A stretch of DNA of 64,000 nt from Micropterix aruncella. Its lineage: Eukaryota > Arthropoda > Insecta > Lepidoptera > Micropterigidae. This document shows, one piece after another, positions 37,241 to 47,055 of this stretch. Below the pieces are notes generated by a model. It did no database searches, was not told the origin of the DNA, and was given only the letters and a program-made list of their open reading frames with translations. A program made the position numbers and the translations under genes. Location of the stretch: NCBI GenBank assembly GCA_944548615.1, contig OX155963.1:31523985-31587984 (forward strand), read 5' to 3'. Every line of letters starts with the position of its first letter. Positions within the stretch are counted from its first letter, which is position 1.

Positions 37241-37985
37241 GATAGCCTTATAATACCCAGAATGAAAAAATCATTTGGACAAAGACATTACTCTTTCATT
37301 GCGCCTAGATTTTACAATCAACATGGAAATAAAAATGAATATGACATTTAGGGAATTCAAAAATAAATTAAAGAAATGGTTATCGAATCATGACAGACTA
37401 ACCATACATCAAATGTTAGAAATAATAGTTTAATAAAACTTAGGTGCACAAATTTAAACATATGTATGTTGAATATATTTCAACATTGAACTAACTACCA
37501 AAAATTATTTGACTTTCTTGTTATATATTATTTTGACAATGAATTGTACTTTTTTTGACTAGATATTTTCATATTAAATCCTTTATTACTTAACATATAT
37601 TAAATATTAATGACTGTTTCTTTCTTTTCTCACATATAATTTTATTTATATTATTTAATCGAATTTTATATTATTGCCGATTATATAATGGAATTGCATT
37701 TTATTTATTATATTATCTCTTAATATTTTTTATCATATTATTATTTTTTGAAGACCACATTTTAGGGTAATTTATTGTTATTAGCTTTTTACTAAAACTT
37801 GTACATCTGTAAGCAATCAAGCAATCAAGCAAACTTGATTGTAATATTAGAGTCCTGCCCACCTTAGAACGGGCTAGTCCCAGTTGGGTGACAGAATCAA
37901 ATAAGGAAAAGTTAAAGTTTATTCGGTTCCTGTTATTTTTGTAAGCAAATCAATGTTTTATAGTAATTCTTAAATAAATAATAGT
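37241..37985 (+). pseudogene. LINE-A copy, plus strand
   Basis: Starts within the ORF2 C-terminus (SLIIPRMKKSFGQRHYSFIA then PRFYN), loses frame at NQHGNKN through a short deletion, then carries the 3' UTR with GCTAGTCCCAGTTGGGTGAC and an AAATAAATAA tail. It is more 5'-truncated than 31850-33052. Confidence 0.7.
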
Positions 37986-38075
37986 CCGTTATAAGTTCCA
38001 CTATGACGCGGCTGCTGCCCCCAGGGTTGGGTCGGGACAGAGAATTTGAATAAAAGGTTGGTTTTTTAAAGTGTG
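37985..38075 (-). repeat. 118-bp-unit family, single unit
   Basis: GTTCCACTATGACGCGGCTGC, GTTGGGTCGGGACAGAG, then TTTGAATAAAAGGTTGG. Confidence 0.45.
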
Positions 38076-38278
38076 TCTTTACTATTAGATAAACTTACTC
38101 ATAGCAATTCCAAGCATCTGTGGCTATAAGATGCAATAATCAAAGCCAACGTTATAATAGGGAGAGGTTTTATGCTTTGGAATAATTGCTACTGCAACGA
38201 GATTATTTAATGAGGCAGAATAATTAGGTCGAGTTTTTAATTTACGGGTGTTCAATTAATGGGATGTTTTTTTAATTT

Positions 38279-38948
38279 GCCGGCCTACTAACTGACGAGA
38301 AGGTAAGGCATCGTGAACGCACTTCTGTGTGCCTGTCTGTTAGTATGTGTATGTGCATGGGTTGGTAAATAATTCCATCGATGCGAACGCGATTTTGGAG
38401 CGCATTGAATTTTATGTTCCTCCCCGCCCTGTTCGATCGCATCGACTATTTCATCTCCCTGTGGTGAAAACCAACGCATCTCAAAATGCATTTCTATACA
38501 GAGCGTGTCATAGATATAATACAGACTTTTTAAGTGTGGACATATTACACTCATCAAAAACGTCTTATAAGAACTCAATAAAAAAAAATCTAGAGTCTAT
38601 CTAGATGATCACAAAACATTTATACATATTATATTTCATTTAATTTAGTTCAAGGACATAATTTTATCTCAAGTATATTCATTATAATAACTATATATCA
38701 TACCTAAAATTAAATATAAATATATTTATATACATACATAATATATTTTTATCTATTTTGTCTCTCCCTTTCACCTCACTTCCCATCCTGATTCCCCCCA
38801 TTCTCAAGCGGAAACAATATAAAATTATATTGAGTTCATTTTGTATACTTTATATTCGGAATCACATTAATGGATTTTTGTCACTTTTAAATAGGTTTTT
38901 ATTGCATTGTATGTAGTTCTGTTTGGTTCCAGAATAAAATAAAATAAA

Positions 38949-38979
<31 letters not shown>

Positions 38980-39432
38980 TCCTTCACGATAGCGCCCAAA
39001 CGCTTCATCTGATTGATCTGAAATTTGGGATGCAGACATCATTTGGTCATGGCAAGAGTTAAAAAGGTTGAAATCTGTCCACCTGCTAATCATACTTCGA
39101 TCTCAAAATATTGGCCTTGATTTGAAATTCGGTACACAGGTGTCTCGATGGTCTGAAATCACATTATAAAATTGTAAACCAAGCAGGATGATTAATAGAA
39201 ACGGATCATTGTAATCGGGTGGCCAACGGGCCGTTTTTAAGTTAAGGTTACCTCAGCCGATTGACTTAAAATTTGAAACGTACTCAGTGAGCGGTATGAT
39301 TCATAGAAAGGGATCATATCAATCGGGTGGCTACGGACCGTATTTTAAATATCATTTTAATAGGAGTGTGGGGGGGGGGGGGCTTGGCTGCTTTCCGGAA
39401 AAGTCTTAGGCAGACACAACTTTTTTAATAAG
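38279..39432 (-). repeat. GGAAAGT-family repeat, divergent copy E, split by a LINE
   Basis: The left piece 38279-38346 (GCCGGCCTACTAACTGACG, then GCATCGTGAACGCAC) and right piece 38956-39432 (GTGTGTATTCCTTCACGATA, AGCGCCCAAACGCTTC, GAAATTTGGGATGCAGAC, ending AAGTCTTAGGCAGACACAAC) flank LINE-C. The break lies within its TG microsatellite. Confidence 0.6.
38347..38955 (+). pseudogene. LINE-C copy 1: ORF2 C-terminus, 3' UTR and (AAAAT)n tail
   Basis: The frame to 38604 reads GLVNNSIDANAILERIEFYV, PPRPVRSHRLFHLPVVKTNA, SQNAFLYRACHRYNTDF and LSVDILHSSKTSYKNSIKK, the terminal ~85 residues of a Jockey/Kiri-type ORF2. A ~330-bp UTR follows with CCCCATTCTCAAGCGGAAAC and TTGTATGTAGTTCTGTTTGG, then AATAAAATAAAATAAAATAA. 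It is inserted in a TG microsatellite of a GGAAAGT-family repeat. A sister copy is at 41732-42396. Confidence 0.7.
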
Positions 39433-39459
39433 ATTTCGCATTGTTAACCTACCTACACA

Positions 39460-39770
39460 AATATATTATTATTATTATTATTATTATTATATACATTAGC
39501 AGCTTAAAGCTGATGCGTGTACATCACATGCACTTAATTTAAACTTGTGACTGTTTTGCACTAAGAAAAAAGTCCGATTTGTTTTTAAAGCTATTGACAG
39601 AGATACCACTGATAATTCCTCTGGCAATGCATTCCAAGCATCCACTACACGATTTGTCAGAAAGTGTTTTCTAGGGTTTGATGCTGCAGCTGCAATTCTA
39701 TTCAGCTTCAACGAGTGTCCACGCAGTGATTGTTGGTGTTCATGGTATACATGTTCTCTAGGTTAGGTAG
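39460..39770 (-). pseudogene. 5'-truncated LINE, ORF2 C-terminus with (TAA)n-type tail
   Basis: The minus-strand frame reads LRGHSLKLNRIAAAASNPRK, then HFLTNRVVDAWNALPEELSV, the usual GHS-K...R..FF.NRVV..WN.LP end of a CR1/Jockey-like ORF2. The tail is ATA/TTA triplets at 39463-39490. Confidence 0.65.
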
Positions 39771-40147
39771 GATATATTAAAATTCCTTTTTTATTTACTT
39801 GTACTCTTAAATTCTATGATTTTATTTCTATTTTAATTATTTATGCCTTATTTTATCTTATTGGTTTTCCTGTAATAACTTACTCTTACTGTTATTACTA
39901 TTATTTACTTTTAGATACTCTAGTTTAATTAAAAATCCCAGAAAATAAACTAGGCACTAGGCGGAGCCTGTCTTGAGGTGAAATTTCGAGCTGTGTTTAT
40001 CTGTTAGGTCCTTGTGCTGCAATATGGGCAGTTAGTATATATTACCATTGATAATTCATTCCAAAATATTTGAAGAAGAGAAAGGCGAACTTTTCAGGAG
40101 AGAGTGATACATTATAACCTCAGTTGAAAAATAAATTAATAGTTACC
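39771..40147. other. AT-rich spacer
   Basis: No gene recognised. Confidence 0.3.
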
Positions 40148-40411
40148 TAATCGTGGTCAATGTTCATTCCAAGAATTTTCTAACAAGTCTAAACACAGCT
40201 ATGATACGATATTCCATAATTTAGTTCCAGTTCATATCTTGCGACTCCATCATCAGATCAGTTCGACAGTACCATATTATTGTATTGCCATCAGAACTAC
40301 ATACAGCTGCCAATGTTCATGACGCTACGATCCTTGGAAGATGGTTAAATTAGTTACCTTAGATTCCATTACATAGTTACATACAGGTCGACCTAATAAA
40401 AGCGTGTTAAT
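40148..40411. mobile_element. ACACGCTTTT MITE, left-truncated copy
   Basis: From CCTAATCGTGGTCAATGTTC to AATAAAAGCGTGTTAATAA, collinear with 13870-14141; the left terminus is missing. Confidence 0.6.
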
Positions 40412-40460
40412 AACAGCATGGCGGCGCACTTTAAATAGCGCTTTATTGTGAATGCGCTAA

Positions 40461-40977
40461 TGGGAGTTTTAGGGAGCTAATGGGCACTGTTAGAGTTAGC
40501 CTCGAAGACCCATTCGTTCAGGGTCGGTGATACTCACGGGTCAACACCCATCCGGCAGCCTCCACGCAGAGTGAGTTCCAGGGTAGGACGCTGGAGTGCG
40601 GGCCAGTCTCCCTTAGGAGTCAGCCTTTGGGCGCTCCTAGACGTTTTGCGCACCGTGCGGCATCAGCCAATCGATTGTGCACTACGACTAACAACCGGGG
40701 GAGTCTGTGAACATTTATGTTTCCTATAGAGCGGGGGTGGTTGTTAACATTATGGCAACTGCTCTTGAAGCGACCATTCGGCCACCCGATCCCGGGTGAA
40801 AAAGCCGGGCAAAGGATGCCGTGGTCCGCGATAGATTCGGTTGACACCGAATCACCGCTTCATAAGGGAGAGGACCGCGCAAGCGACCTCGATCCGGTAA
40901 CCAGTCAGGAGGTAAGAGGTATCCTGAAGGGTAATTCCAGACGGAGATATCCTTCCAAACTGGTAGTGAGGGGGATC
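40461..40977 (+). repeat. W665 retroposon-like repeat, right end lost
   Basis: GGGAGCTAATGGGCAC, CTCGAAGACCCATTCGTTCA, ACTCACGGGTCAACACCC, CAATCGATTGTGCAC, GTCCGCGATAGATTCGGTTG, then CGGAGATATCCTTCCAAAC. It stops at 40977 where a Helitron fragment starts. Its B-box-like GGGTCAACACC is preserved. Confidence 0.65.
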
Positions 40978-41070
40978 CCCTTTCACGCAAAAACTGTTGA
41001 ATGGATTTTGATGAAACTTTACAATAATATAGCTTACACATCAGAATAACACATAGGCTATAATTTATAA
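40978..41070 (+). mobile_element. Helitron fragment
   Basis: CCTTTCACGCAAAAACTG, AATGGATTTTGATGAAAC and CACATCAGAATAACACATAG are the inverse of the middle of 31103-31318. Confidence 0.55.
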
Positions 41071-41089
41071 AGCCTCTTGGCATACGTGT

Positions 41090-41700
41090 ACTGCTGCGAC
41101 CCAACTAAATGCCAGGACTTGTTCTAAAGCTGCGAGCTCTTTAGTTTTTTTAAGAACATAGGTATATACGGCAATAAAAATATATATTAAAAAACGCCAT
41201 AACCATCACAAATAAGTTATAACTAATAATAACTATCTAATACATAATTATAATAGGAAGTAATTAAAATTGAATTCGGAAAATAGATAAATTAAAATAA
41301 AATACGGGAAGTAGGTAATCGCGTGAAATTAAATAAAATGTTAAATAGTCATGTTAATGTTAATAAGATGTAAAAATCAACATTAAATTATAGGAAATTG
41401 TCACAAGAATAGCCGAAGATAATGATAAGCTAATGAGAATAGTCAATGATTATATTTAATATTAGAGACTCTCTGGATATATTAATTTGTGGCTATTTTG
41501 CCGGGTGTCTTGTTTTAACTATAAATCAATTTTATATTTGAAAGAAGATTAAGGCAAGTATATTTTTTGTTGTCTGGCTGGGAGCTATATACATTAAATA
41601 TCTCTGTCCAAAAATATTCTGCATTCGGGAGTCCAGATTCGTTGCTGAGTTCTTGATGCGTTCTCTAAATTTGCTTGATATTGAGAGAGCGCTGTTTTCA
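41090..41700 (-). mobile_element. LINE-B-like 3' region, minus strand
   Basis: GCTGCGACCCAACTAAATGC and CAGGACTTGTTCTAAAG parallel the left end of the 52060 element. Near 41620 a minus-strand stretch reads IFGQRYLMYIAPSQ, a degraded form of the FGQR...FIAPRFYN motif. Assignment is tentative. Confidence 0.35.
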
Positions 41701-41731
41701 CGTATATTTAGTATAGTATAGTTTCACGCAT

Positions 41732-42396
41732 ATGGCACGTGAAAACAGCGCGTATAGGAGCCGTAGAGTTTTAATCGATGCCGTATGCTTGCATGGGTTG
41801 ATAAATAATTCCATCGATGTGAACGCGATTTTGGAGCGCATTGCATTTTATGTTCCTCCTCGCCCTGTTAGATCGCATAGACTATTACATCTCCCTGTGG
41901 TGGAAAAAACCAACGCATCCCAAAATGCATTTCTATACAGAGCGTGCCATAGATATAGCACAGACTTTTTAAGTCTGGACATATTATACTTCTCAAAAAC
42001 CTCTTATAAGAATTCAATTTAAAAAATCTAGAGTCTAGATAATGATTACAAAACATTTGTACATATTATATTTCATTTTATATCGTTCATGTAAATAATT
42101 TATCTTATTTATTATTATTATCATACCTACATATCATACCTAAAATTAAGTATAGATATATGTAATATTAAAAAAAACTTTTTTGTCTCTTCATTTCACC
42201 TGTTATTCTTCTCCTGACTCCCCCATTCTCAAGCGGAAATAATATAAAATATCATATTGCGTTCATTTTGCTTGCAGAATCACGGTGTTTTGTTAATCGG
42301 AATCACATTAAGGGATTTTTGTTACTTTTAAATGAGTTTTTAATGCATTGTATGTAGTTCTGTTTGGTTCCAGAATAAAATAAAATAAAATAAATA
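41732..42396 (+). pseudogene. LINE-C copy 2
   Basis: The frame gives LHGLINNSIDVNAILERIAF, then YVPPRPVRSHRLLHLPVVEK and ACHRYSTDFLSLDILYFSKT, stopping at 42018. UTR and AATAAAATAAAATAAA tail follow as in copy 1. A few more 5' residues are kept than in copy 1. Confidence 0.7.
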
Positions 42397-42939
42397 AACT
42401 TGTGGTACATCCGGCACATCATATTCATTGTAGAGGACATCTGAGGAGTATCTCCAATGATCTTTATAATTTTTAATATGAGTTTCTCGGCTCTGATCAA
42501 GGGCTCCACGTGCATTTTTACTGCTCCTCCAATGTTAATGTGTGAATGTTAGCATGTTTGACAGTAACTTAAGTCACAAAATCTCAAAGGGGTACTCGAT
42601 GAGGTAGGTAAATCAACGGTCGAATCTCAGTCTATAGGTGTTATCCGTTCTTATTCAAAGCTATGAAATTCCGCTTTACTGGCTGAGTGAGCGCCGTTTC
42701 CAGCGAAGTGTATATTTACATCTGAGGGGTTTACATTTTTCAGGAGCTGAATGCACTGAAACATGCGCTATGAAGCATTCGTGCATTATTCAATATGTAT
42801 CATGATTTCAGTGCGAGGGAGTTCCTCGATGTCTATGTTTTTACTCTCCGGTACTAACGTAGTAATAGGAATCTTATTCTGATCTAATAAAATATGAACT
42901 ACATATAAACGAATAAATTGCCATTTTATCTCACAAGTG
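42397..42939. other. Unassigned segment
   Basis: No gene recognised. It may include decayed pol sequence of the LTR element whose integrase scrap follows. Confidence 0.3.
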
Positions 42940-43068
42940 AGTTTTAATAGCGTGGAGCTTGGAACAATTAATAAGAACAGTGAAACACAAAAAGTTCCCA
43001 AAGACGAAACTTCAACTACATTAACAGAAGTAGAATGTATGATTAATAATAGACCACATCTTTAAACT
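42940..43068 (+). pseudogene. LTR-retrotransposon integrase scrap (BEL/Pao-like)
   Basis: Two overlapping frames give AWSLEQLIRTVKH, then DETSTTLTEVECMINNRPHL. The pattern AWERLIRTVK, ~20 residues, then TLLTEVE...NSRP is the C-terminal integrase region of BEL/Pao and related LTR elements. Only ~40 residues survive. If correct, the repeat at 43222-43620 could be its 3' LTR. Confidence 0.45.
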
Positions 43069-43221
43069 TTTCTAGATCACAAGGATAACATACCACAACA
43101 CCATATACCACACCCCAAACAATTTATTTAAAAAGAGCAATTATCTTCATAAAATAAAGATTATCAAAAGAAATACAATAGTAATAATAATCATATTAGG
43201 AAGAATGCACTGAAAAAAAAT

Positions 43222-43620
43222 ATGACGATGTAATACAAGGAAATACGCCTGTTTTAACAAGGATTACGTATATAACTCGGACTGTGGTCCATATGTATGA
43301 ATTAACATGACGCGTAACGGTGTTGGCGTGACGGTTGATTCTCGTGTCGTAATGTTAAAATATAATGTTATTTCAATTCGTTGCGACCTTAGGATCTCGC
43401 TTCTAACATGGCAGCATCTAGTAATATACGTACGGTTATTACTCGGGCACATGCATCATGTTAAAACTACAGTATACTGTTATTTCCGTAATAACCGCAA
43501 GGAAAATGTCGATACATATAATCGAGTAATGAAGTTTCAATGTAATTCAACAAAATTAAAACATCGTTATTCTGTATACAACCTTAATAACAAATCGGTA
43601 ATGTAAGCATCAAGGCAATA
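43222..43620. repeat. Single copy of the ~260-bp unit, possible LTR
   Basis: TATGACGATGTAATACAAGG, AACAAGGATTACGTATATAA, TTAACATGACGCGTAACGG, CAGTATACTGTTATTTCCG and AACAAATCGGTAAT correspond in order to 10757-11375, which has the first part duplicated. Confidence 0.5.
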
Positions 43621-44257
43621 TTTTTCTCGGTATACTGAAGAATTAAGAATCATAATTAAAACAAGTAAAATGATTAAAAACTATCACACTAATTGGAAAT
43701 ACACTTGAAAACCGATCCAAATTAAATATTAAAACATTCGCGATTAAAAAGTTAAATCATCATTTAAAAAATGACAAAATTATCAAAATAGTCAAAAACA
43801 TATCAACAAAAGAAAATCGGAGTAATTCGTAATCATAAAAAAACTTTAAAAGGTTCACACTAATAATTATTAAAAATAAATTGTTCAATGATGCTTTCAT
43901 TTTGAGTTTAAAACTTGCCTGTGATTATTACTATTGTTATCTATATTAATATAAAATACACATATAATGCCGAACACGAACGTTTATAAAATGTACGCGA
44001 GAGAGTAATCTCACTGTGATCCCTTAAATTGTACTCATTCATATAGCTCTGTAGCTTATATGAATTTTCCATGTCATTATATTAACCCTGGTAAATTTTC
44101 CTTTCATTTGCACCAATATTAGGTCACGAAGCTTATATGGAGACATTTATTTTATCAAATGATAAATTCATATTATGAAAAATGAGGCTATTTCAATGTA
44201 AGGACAGAGTGAGCCCATGGTCGCTACGTATACGATGCAACGCTCCCACCTTGGTGT
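43621..44257. other. AT-rich spacer
   Basis: No gene recognised; this is the left flank of the hAT element, ending in its target duplication (44250-44257). Confidence 0.3.
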
Positions 44258-45939
44258 CAGGGCCCGATTTAGGGTCCTGCTCGCCCTAGGCTTAGATTTT
44301 CGGAACAAATTAATATTATTTCGGAAACAAATGTTTGTAATAAACTAATAAAAAATAAAAGAAACACAAAGTCGAATTGAGAAACTCCTCCTATTTTTGA
44401 AGTCAGTTAAAAATAGAGGTAGAGATTAAATGCAAACTCATTGTACTTCAGTTAATTAGTTTTATTTCAAAGACAGTAGACAACATATCATACCTACAAG
44501 AAATATTAAGATAAGTACATACAAACATTTTAACAAACATTGTGGGTACCTAATTGAAACCTAATTGATTTTTTTAAATTTAATGTTACAAGACCAATCC
44601 AGGTTACAATATGAATATGTGTATACACATGCCGTGAAAGTGAATATCTGTATATATACATCACATAAAATTTCTTTTTCTTGATTTAGGTGCAGCAAAT
44701 TTTTCTATAATATTATCGAAAGTTAACTTCTGTAAGAAATCACTCTCAATGAATAAAAGTGCTAAAGCGTCAAATTTTTCTTGGCGTAAGGTAGATCGTA
44801 AGTAGTTTTTTTATTCATTTTGAAGCCGAAAATGATCTTTCACCACTGCAATTCGTGATGGCCATGGAGAGGAAAATTCGCTGTACGATCTCTACGTTAG
44901 GGAACATTGACTTGACATTACAACTTTTTAACAATGCCAATAGTTTTTTCGGTTCAGATTCCTGTGTCCCTACTTTGTTATCATGTTTTATATTATCTTT
45001 CAAAAATTGTGCTGAATGCGCACACTCTTCAGGAACACATTTTCCAAATCCGTGTTTTAAATTTGCAGTAGTTGTTGGGATTTACTTGTTATCTGATCTT
45101 TTGTCATATTAATTAGGTTCCACATGAATCCAAACTGAGCATGTAATTTTCTGTAAATCGCTAGCCTATTCTAAAAATTAACTTTAAGACAATCTATCGC
45201 AATGAAATATTGCTCCACTATGAAGGACTGCCTTCAGTTAAACTGTGTATGACCCTAAATAGTTTCATCGAAAGGAACTTTCGGTTTCTTTTGTATTTTC
45301 ATGTCTTTTTTATACACATCCGAGCCACACATTTGTTTGACCTCAGTTTCAAATCTTTCAAATTCCTTTTCGTCACGAAGCACATTCAAGAATTATTCTA
45401 AGTAACTATACAAGCAAACAACATTAGATAAATCTGTATCTATTCCTTGTAGTTATTTACTTACCTCTTGAAATTTCACCAGTATACTGTTCCAAAAACA
45501 TATCATTACATTCATTTCAAGGAGTTTAACTTTATCCACTATGCATTTAGCTTCTAACTTAACATCCTTCGCTTGGCGTTCATCACTGCTTATCTCGTTT
45601 AATACGGATATGACCTCACGGTAAGACTTGTACAAAGCTTTACTCGCGTCAGCACGGACACTCCGAGTTCTAGATAACGTTTTCAGAACAAGGGAATCTT
45701 TTTATAACTTATTTAATAAGATTTCCCATCTATTCGTTGTGTCATAAGTCTCAAATAATTTGTAAATGCAATGTTGGTTGAGTGAGGCGGCGAGAGCGCG
45801 CGTGCGGAACTATTACAATTTTGAGTATTTATTTTATTTCCCGCACATAAGTGATCTGACTTATAGGCCCTATATGCGCCCCTAAAATCCTAGCGCCCTA
45901 GGCTTTAGCCTAATTAGCCTATTGGTAAATCGGGCCCTG
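44258..45939 (-). mobile_element. hAT transposon, 1,682 bp, with perfect 8-bp duplication
   Basis: Ends are CAGGGCCCGATTTA (left) and, in reverse, CAGGGCCCGATTTACC (right). CTTGGTGT flanks both sides (44250-44257 and 45940-45947). A degraded transposase lies inside on the minus strand. The CAGGG termini, 8-bp duplication and dimerisation domain make the assignment firm. Confidence 0.9.
44672..45800 (-). pseudogene. hAT transposase relic (TTF/ZMYM-like group)
   Basis: Minus-strand frames give TTNRWEILLNKL, SKALYKSYREVISVLNEISS, then AKCIVDKVKLLEMNVMICFW (45453-45740). After a degraded middle (GSDVYKKDMKIQKKPKVPF in shifted frame) comes FPNVEIVQRIFLSMAITNCS, GERSFSASK (about 44815-44880), then FIESDFLQKLTFDNIIEKFA. 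The last blocks are the hAT C-terminal dimerisation domain, with the GERSFS signature. Stops (for example within NKL*KD near 45712) and frameshifts inactivate it. The N-terminal zinc finger and the first catalytic residue are gone, so the element is internally deleted. Confidence 0.8.
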
Positions 45940-46219
45940 CTTGGTGTGCACACTTGTCCCACATATGCAAAGTGTATATGGCATCAGAATCTGCTGTCAC
46001 TTCACAGAACTGCTGTGGAATATGTTTCCGATTCTGGGAGTGAGTTTGAGAATGATTTACTCACTTTATTATTTTTAAACGAATATGTCAAAACCACGAA
46101 AACAAAAAAAGATACGAAAATTAGATACTGGATTCATGAGATAAAGAACAAGTAAATATATTAAAAATAATAAAAAAACACGACTATCGCTACATAAAAC
46201 TATTGTATTTAAATTTTAT

Positions 46220-46570
46220 TTTCATTGCGATTTTTTAATGAAATCTTTGTAGTTTATGTATTAATCCATATAAATAGATATTTATTTCCTGAGATGTACT
46301 TAATTAGACCTTTCATTTGACACTTAACACGATATATTTATGTTAATTTATTGAAATTTGGACATTTGGACATTTAGACAACTACTTACTTGATATTTGG
46401 GCAGTTAAGGATCTTTGATACTCAGGATGACATAACGGTTCTAACAATACTACACACTTTTAAATCGGTCAAAACGTTTAAAAGTTATGTTGGAATAAAG
46501 AAACGGAAAACATACATCTATGAGCCCTGAACACATTACACTCCTTTTTTGTTGGGCAGTCTCGTGAAAA
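46220..46570. repeat. Dispersed ~370-bp repeat, copy 2
   Basis: Same order as 14190-14560: ACATTTAGACAACTACTTAC, TTGATATTTGGGCAGT, ACACATTACACTCC, then GGGCAGTCTCGTG. Confidence 0.5.
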
Positions 46571-46832
46571 CAGTGTGGAGAATACCATACATTAATACAG
46601 ACTTTGGAATATGAGGAAGGACGATTTTTAGGTAGTTCCGCATTTATTTTCTATGCTCATGACCGGCATTCTATGTTCGTCTGACTCGGTGCGAATGTAA
46701 GTTCTAGAAACACACTGATCTTCGCGTGGGAAGGCGTACTTTCATCCCCTGCACACCTTCCCTTTGCCGATCTGTAGATCGCAGATCGACGTTGTGTGCG
46801 ACGCGTGTGACATCGTTGTGTAAAATAAGTAT

Positions 46833-47055
46833 TGGGAGTTAATGGGCCCTTGCTGAGTTGGCCAAGACCCTTTCTGTTCAGGGTTGGTCACACTCACGGG
46901 TTAACACCTATCCGACGGCCTCCACGCATGAAGTGCGAGCCTGGGTAGGACTCTGGCCTTATGTTTGTTTCCCCTGGGAATCAACCTTCTGGCGCTCCTG
47001 GACGGTCTGCGCACCGTGCGGCGTAAGCCAATCGACTGTGCACTCTGACTAACAG
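46833..47055 (+). repeat. W665 copy, 5' part, before the R1-clade insertion
   Basis: From TGGGAGTTAATGGGCCCTTG to CACTCTGACTAACAG, nearly identical to 19281-19507. The copy continues at 50001. ATAAGTAT occurs just before it (46825-46832) and just after its end (50466-50473), within a looser ~18-bp match, so it also has a probable target duplication. Confidence 0.75.
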
